From Deltaproteobacteria bacterium (GTDB lineage Bacteria > Desulfobacterota > Desulfuromonadia > Desulfuromonadales > Geopsychrobacteraceae): a stretch of 7,747 bases of DNA. Below, piece after piece: positions 5,116 through 7,747 of this stretch. Where the stretch lies: the NCBI GenBank assembly GCA_009993495.1, contig JAACTI010000124.1, forward strand, positions 1-7,747, given 5' to 3'. The notes beneath the pieces were generated by a model, which had not been told where the DNA came from, made no database searches, and saw nothing but the letters and a program-made list of their open reading frames with translations. The translations under genes were made by a program, and so were the position numbers. Every line of letters begins with the position of its first letter. The first letter of the stretch is position 1.

Positions 5116-6436
5116 ACTCAAAATTATTGTGCTTAATGCCCTGGTGCTGGGCGTTTTTCTTGGTTGTGGTGGCGACGTAACTGAGGCTGCCAGCCGTGAC
5201 ACCCCCGTGGTCAGGGCCGTCGCCCGTGCCCGCTCGGCGGTGGTCAATATTCGTACCGAGCAGATTGTGCGGCGTGGTTCCAGTTCTTTTGGTTTTAAAG
5301 ATCCCTTCTTTGACCAGTTTTTTCGTGAGCTGCTCCCCCCAGCGAATATGACCAGTCAGTCTCTGGGCTCGGGAGTCATTATCGATCCCGAGGGCCATAT
5401 TCTGACCAACGCCCATGTGATTGCCAAGGCGTCGCGCATTTATGTAGCCCTCGCCGATGGCACAGAAGAACTGCAAGCGCGCCTGGTCGGTTTTGATGAA
5501 CGCCTGGACCTCGCGGTCTTGCAAATTGAAGCATCAGGTCGCTGGCCCTATTTGCCCCTGGGGCGCTCCAACGACCTGATGCTCGGCGAAACCGTGATTG
5601 CCATCGGCAATCCCCTGGGTTTGGGACATTCTATTACCACCGGGGTGATCAGTTCGGCGGCGCGCCGGATCGAAATTGAAGAGGGCTTCGGCGCTAATTT
5701 TATTCAATCCGATGCCTTGATCAATCCGGGGAATTCCGGTGGGCCACTGATTAATATCAACGGCGAACTCATTGGCATCAATACCGCCATCGCGCGCCAG
5801 GCTCAGGGAATAGGTTTTTCCATCCCCATTGATACCGCCAGCCGGGTGTTAGACGAATTGCTGCGTTATGGCCAGATCCGACCGGTATACCTGGGCGTGT
5901 TGCCGGGGAATGTTGGTGATATCTTTGTTGCGCGCACTGGCCAGCGAGGGGTCTTAGTCACGGATTTTCTGCCATTTTCCCCGGCGCGCGAAGCGGGAAT
6001 GAAAATCGCCGACATCATCCAGCAGGTCGCTGGAACCGAGGTTGCCAGTATTGCGGAACTCAACGCCCAGCTCGCCAGTTTCGCGCCGGGGAACAAAATC
6101 GAAATTAAGGTTTTGCGCGGTCAGCAACAATTGTCCCTCAATGTCCCGCTTGCCCCCTTGTCCGATGAATATCTGCTGGCTTATACTCGCAGGGTGTTTG
6201 GCTTGGTGTTTGCTGCCGACCGCGAGGGTTTGCGGGTCATGTCGGTCGAACAGCGTTCGGCTGCAGACCGCGCAGCCATTGAGCCTGGTGATCTGGTGAT
6301 GGAAATTGCGCGGCGTAAAGTTCCTGATATGAACAGCCTCAGGGGGGTGATGGCGGCTCTCTGGGGGCGTGAGCCCCTGAGCTTTCTGGTGGTGCGTAAT
6401 AATCGTGGTTATCTGCTGCAATTACCCCCGGATTAA
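5096..6436 (+). CDS. degQ: DegQ/HtrA-type periplasmic serine protease with two PDZ domains
   Basis: The 446-residue protein is of the S1C (Do/DegP/DegQ) family, which degrades or holds misfolded envelope proteins. An N-terminal hydrophobic segment (about 8-23) ends in FLGC with C24, a possible lipobox; alternatively signal peptidase I may cut near TEA-AS (about 31). The trypsin-like domain has a complete triad: H107 in TNAHV, D138 in LDLAVL, and S214 in GNSGGPL, with the oxyanion-loop region intact, so it should be active. PDZ1 covers about 264-350 and PDZ2 about 362-446; two PDZ domains fit DegP/DegQ rather than single-PDZ DegS. The start overlaps the regulator's last 20 bp and has only a weak GGA 5 nt upstream, implying translational coupling; no other start precedes the hydrophobic segment. 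The symbol is a family assignment and the exact orthology with DegP, DegQ or MucD is open. Confidence 0.92.
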   Translation: MLYVKTKLKIIVLNALVLGVFLGCGGDVTEAASRDTPVVRAVARARSAVVNIRTEQIVRRGSSSFGFKDPFFDQFFRELLPPANMTSQSLGSGVIIDPEGHILTNAHVIAKASRIYVALADGTEELQARLVGFDERLDLAVLQIEASGRWPYLPLGRSNDLMLGETVIAIGNPLGLGHSITTGVISSAARRIEIEEGFGANFIQSDALINPGNSGGPLININGELIGINTAIARQAQGIGFSIPIDTASRVLDELLRYGQIRPVYLGVLPGNVGDIFVARTGQRGVLVTDFLPFSPAREAGMKIADIIQQVAGTEVASIAELNAQLASFAPGNKIEIKVLRGQQQLSLNVPLAPLSDEYLLAYTRRVFGLVFAADREGLRVMSVEQRSAADRAAIEPGDLVMEIARRKVPDMNSLRGVMAALWGREPLSFLVVRNNRGYLLQLPPD

Positions 6437-6492
6437 GTAATTTTCTGGTGCTGGGTTCGTTTCAGGTCAGAAATTTTGACTAAGGACAGGTC
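6437..6492 (+). other. 56-bp gap between protease and thioredoxin genes, with a short palindrome
   Basis: This is the only sizeable gap inside the rightward gene string. It contains GTCAGAAATTTTGAC (6466-6480), a near-palindrome with 4-bp perfect outer arms (GTCA/TGAC), and a 6-bp inverted repeat TTTCTG (6442-6447) with CAGAAA (6468-6473). No intrinsic terminator with a T-run and no convincing promoter are visible, so read-through from the protease gene is the simplest view. AAGGA (6482-6486) serves the next gene. Confidence 0.35.
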
Positions 6493-6990
6493 ATGATGAA
6501 ATGTGTGCTGGTGCTTTTTTTTGCGTTTTTAAGCTGCCCCTTTTCCGCTGCGGCGAGTGCTCTGGTGGGCTCCGTCGCACCCGATTTCAGTCTGCAAGAC
6601 ATGCAGGGTCGTCAGGTGCAGCTGTCTGCCTTGCGTGGCAAGGTGGTAATTGTCAATTTCTGGGCAACCTGGTGTCCGCCCTGCCGCGCAGAAATGCCAT
6701 CAATGGAAGCCTTGCATCTGGCTTTTAAAGAGGACGATCTGGTGCTGCTGGCGATCAATGTCGAAGAAGACGCCCACGAACTGGTTGAAAATTTTTTAAA
6801 GAAAAACCCCTACAATTTTCCGATTCTGCTCGACGCGGAAACCGAGGTACAACAAGGCTACGGCGTTTTCCAGTTTCCTGAATCTTTCATCATTGATCGT
6901 AATGGGGTGGTGGTGAAAAAGATCATCGGCGCCGTTAACTGGATGGATGGTGACCTTTACCGTTTGCTGCGTTTCATGGTCAAGGGCTGA
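6493..6990 (+). CDS. TlpA/ResA-like periplasmic thiol-disulfide oxidoreductase
   Basis: The 165-residue exported thioredoxin-fold protein reduces or exchanges disulfides in the periplasm, typically in cytochrome c maturation or protein repair. An N-terminal signal (about 1-22) ends near FSAAASA-LVGS, consistent with signal peptidase I; an FLSC string at 12-15 is a weaker lipobox alternative. The core follows the AlkC/TSA-Redoxin pattern: VAPDFSLQD (28-36), the active site WCPPC (60-64), the E-M-P after it, and a cis-Pro in QFPESFIID (P129). The usual residue before cis-Pro is Thr or Val; here it is Phe. The CPPC motif is typical of reducing ResA/TlpA proteins rather than of DsbA. The start at the first of two adjacent ATGs has AAGGA 6 nt upstream. 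It lies 56 bp after the protease and 5 bp before the ccdA-like gene, its likely electron donor. Confidence 0.92.
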   Translation: MMKCVLVLFFAFLSCPFSAAASALVGSVAPDFSLQDMQGRQVQLSALRGKVVIVNFWATWCPPCRAEMPSMEALHLAFKEDDLVLLAINVEEDAHELVENFLKKNPYNFPILLDAETEVQQGYGVFQFPESFIIDRNGVVVKKIIGAVNWMDGDLYRLLRFMVKG

Positions 6991-6995
6991 TCTGG

Positions 6996-7747
6996 ATGAC
7001 CGTTGCGTCGGACATTACCCTGTGGGTGGCATTTTACGCTGGTGTGCTTTCTTTCTTCTCCCCCTGTGTTTTGCCGCTGATCCCGAGCTACCTGACGTAT
7101 ATTTCCGGCTTGTCTTTTAATCAGCTGAACGCCGAGCATCCCAGTACGCGTATCCGCCTGACCATTTTGGCCCATTCTCTGGTTTTTATTCTTGGCTTTT
7201 CCCTGGTTTTTATCACCTTGGGCGCCCTGGCCGGTTTCGCTTCGGCTGCCTTTCAGATGTATCTGCGCGAGGGGCTCGGCTGGTTGCAGAAAGTTGGTGG
7301 CTTGCTGATTTTTCTTTTCGGCATCCACCTGAGTGGGTTGTTCCATTTTGGCATGCTCCTCGGCGAACACCGCATTCGCCTGCGAAATAAACCCTCGGGT
7401 TTTTTGGGCACCCTCATTGTCGGCATTGCCTTTGCTGCCGGTTGGACGCCCTGTATTGGGCCGATTCTGGGTGCAATTCTCGCCATTGCCGCCGGCAGTT
7501 CCGGCGGGGCCGCGCGTGGTATTTGGTTATTGGCGGTTTACTCCCTTGGGCTGGGGATTCCTTTTCTTATTGCCGGGGGGCTGTTTAACTGGTTTATTGG
7601 ATTCTTTAATCGCTTCAAGGCGCACATTCGTCTGGTTGAAATCTGTACCGGCTGTCTGCTGATGATCGTCGGGATTATGCTTTTCTTTGACCAATTTTCA
7701 AAAATGAGCGGATTTCTTTATCAAATTCTTCCCCCTTCTTTGGGGTA
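6996..7747 (+). CDS. ccdA: CcdA/DsbD-type cytochrome c biogenesis membrane protein, 3' end outside window
   Basis: An open frame from the ATG at 6996 runs 250 codons to the window edge without a stop, so the C-terminus is not visible. It has AAGGG 9 nt upstream, within the end of the thioredoxin gene, which stops 5 bp earlier. The product is a polytopic membrane protein of the DsbD transmembrane family (PF02683), with about six helices. It carries the two family Cys in symmetrical motifs, FFSPCVLPLIPSYL (C24) and GWTPCIGPILG (C153), which form the redox pair that moves electrons from cytoplasmic thioredoxin to periplasmic partners. No periplasmic alpha or gamma domain is present, so it is CcdA-like rather than full DsbD; the preceding TlpA-like protein probably supplies the periplasmic function. 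An additional CTGC (217-220) sits at the start of the final helix. With about 250 residues visible it is probably nearly complete. Confidence 0.93.
   Translation, partial: MTVASDITLWVAFYAGVLSFFSPCVLPLIPSYLTYISGLSFNQLNAEHPSTRIRLTILAHSLVFILGFSLVFITLGALAGFASAAFQMYLREGLGWLQKVGGLLIFLFGIHLSGLFHFGMLLGEHRIRLRNKPSGFLGTLIVGIAFAAGWTPCIGPILGAILAIAAGSSGGAARGIWLLAVYSLGLGIPFLIAGGLFNWFIGFFNRFKAHIRLVEICTGCLLMIVGIMLFFDQFSKMSGFLYQILPPSLG

Noticed and set aside
5954..6421. Minus-strand open frame of 155 codons opposite the protease PDZ domains
   Set aside because: It is fully contained within the protease gene and its product is low-complexity His/Gln/Arg-rich, a typical shadow frame.
6476..6504. TTGACT at 6476-6481 as a -35 box for a promoter of the thioredoxin gene
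   Set aside because: At 17-bp spacing the -10 would be AAATGT, inside the coding region downstream of the start codon.

Overview
The window looks like ordinary chromosomal sequence from a Gram-negative bacterium. The evidence is an outer-membrane beta-barrel ending in Phe, periplasmic HtrA/DegQ and TlpA proteins, and a sigma-54 enhancer-binding regulator. The style (a 4-TM NtrB-like kinase paired with an NtrC-type regulator, an HtrA lipoprotein candidate, a TlpA/CcdA pair) suggests a deltaproteobacterium of the Desulfuromonadales/Geobacterales type. That lineage guess is from protein character only. I see no insertion sequences, phage genes, tRNA/rRNA or CRISPR repeats.

Layout: (i) 1-38 is a rho-independent terminator immediately followed by a plus-strand outer-membrane beta-barrel gene (69-821). 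(ii) A minus-strand pair, an AEC-family permease (1453-2397) followed by a short PrmA-like methyltransferase (811-1437), runs leftward; its end overlaps the barrel gene tail-to-tail by 11 bp. (iii) A 230-bp divergent intergenic region (2398-2627) carries a good sigma-70-like promoter for the rightward operon, a weaker candidate promoter for the leftward one, and a tandem 13-bp repeat. (iv) A tightly packed rightward gene string follows: histidine kinase (2628-3797), sigma-54 response regulator (3772-5115), DegQ/HtrA protease (5096-6436), TlpA-like thioredoxin (6493-6990) and CcdA/DsbD-type membrane protein (6996 to beyond the window end). The first three overlap by 26 and 20 bp, which suggests translational coupling.

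Inferred biology: the rightward cluster reads as an envelope-homeostasis unit. A membrane kinase with a histidine-rich periplasmic loop signals to a sigma-54 activator, encoded with a periplasmic protease/chaperone, and is followed by a reductive thiol pathway in which CcdA carries electrons across the membrane and TlpA uses them in the periplasm. The regulator's target promoters are not evident in the window; no convincing -24/-12 element was found. All individual families are known. The more unusual points are the PrmA-like protein without its N-terminal L11-recognition domain, the terminator in the barrel gene's leader, the GSFTGA loop, the possible lipoprotein form of the Deg protease, and an additional CxxC in CcdA.
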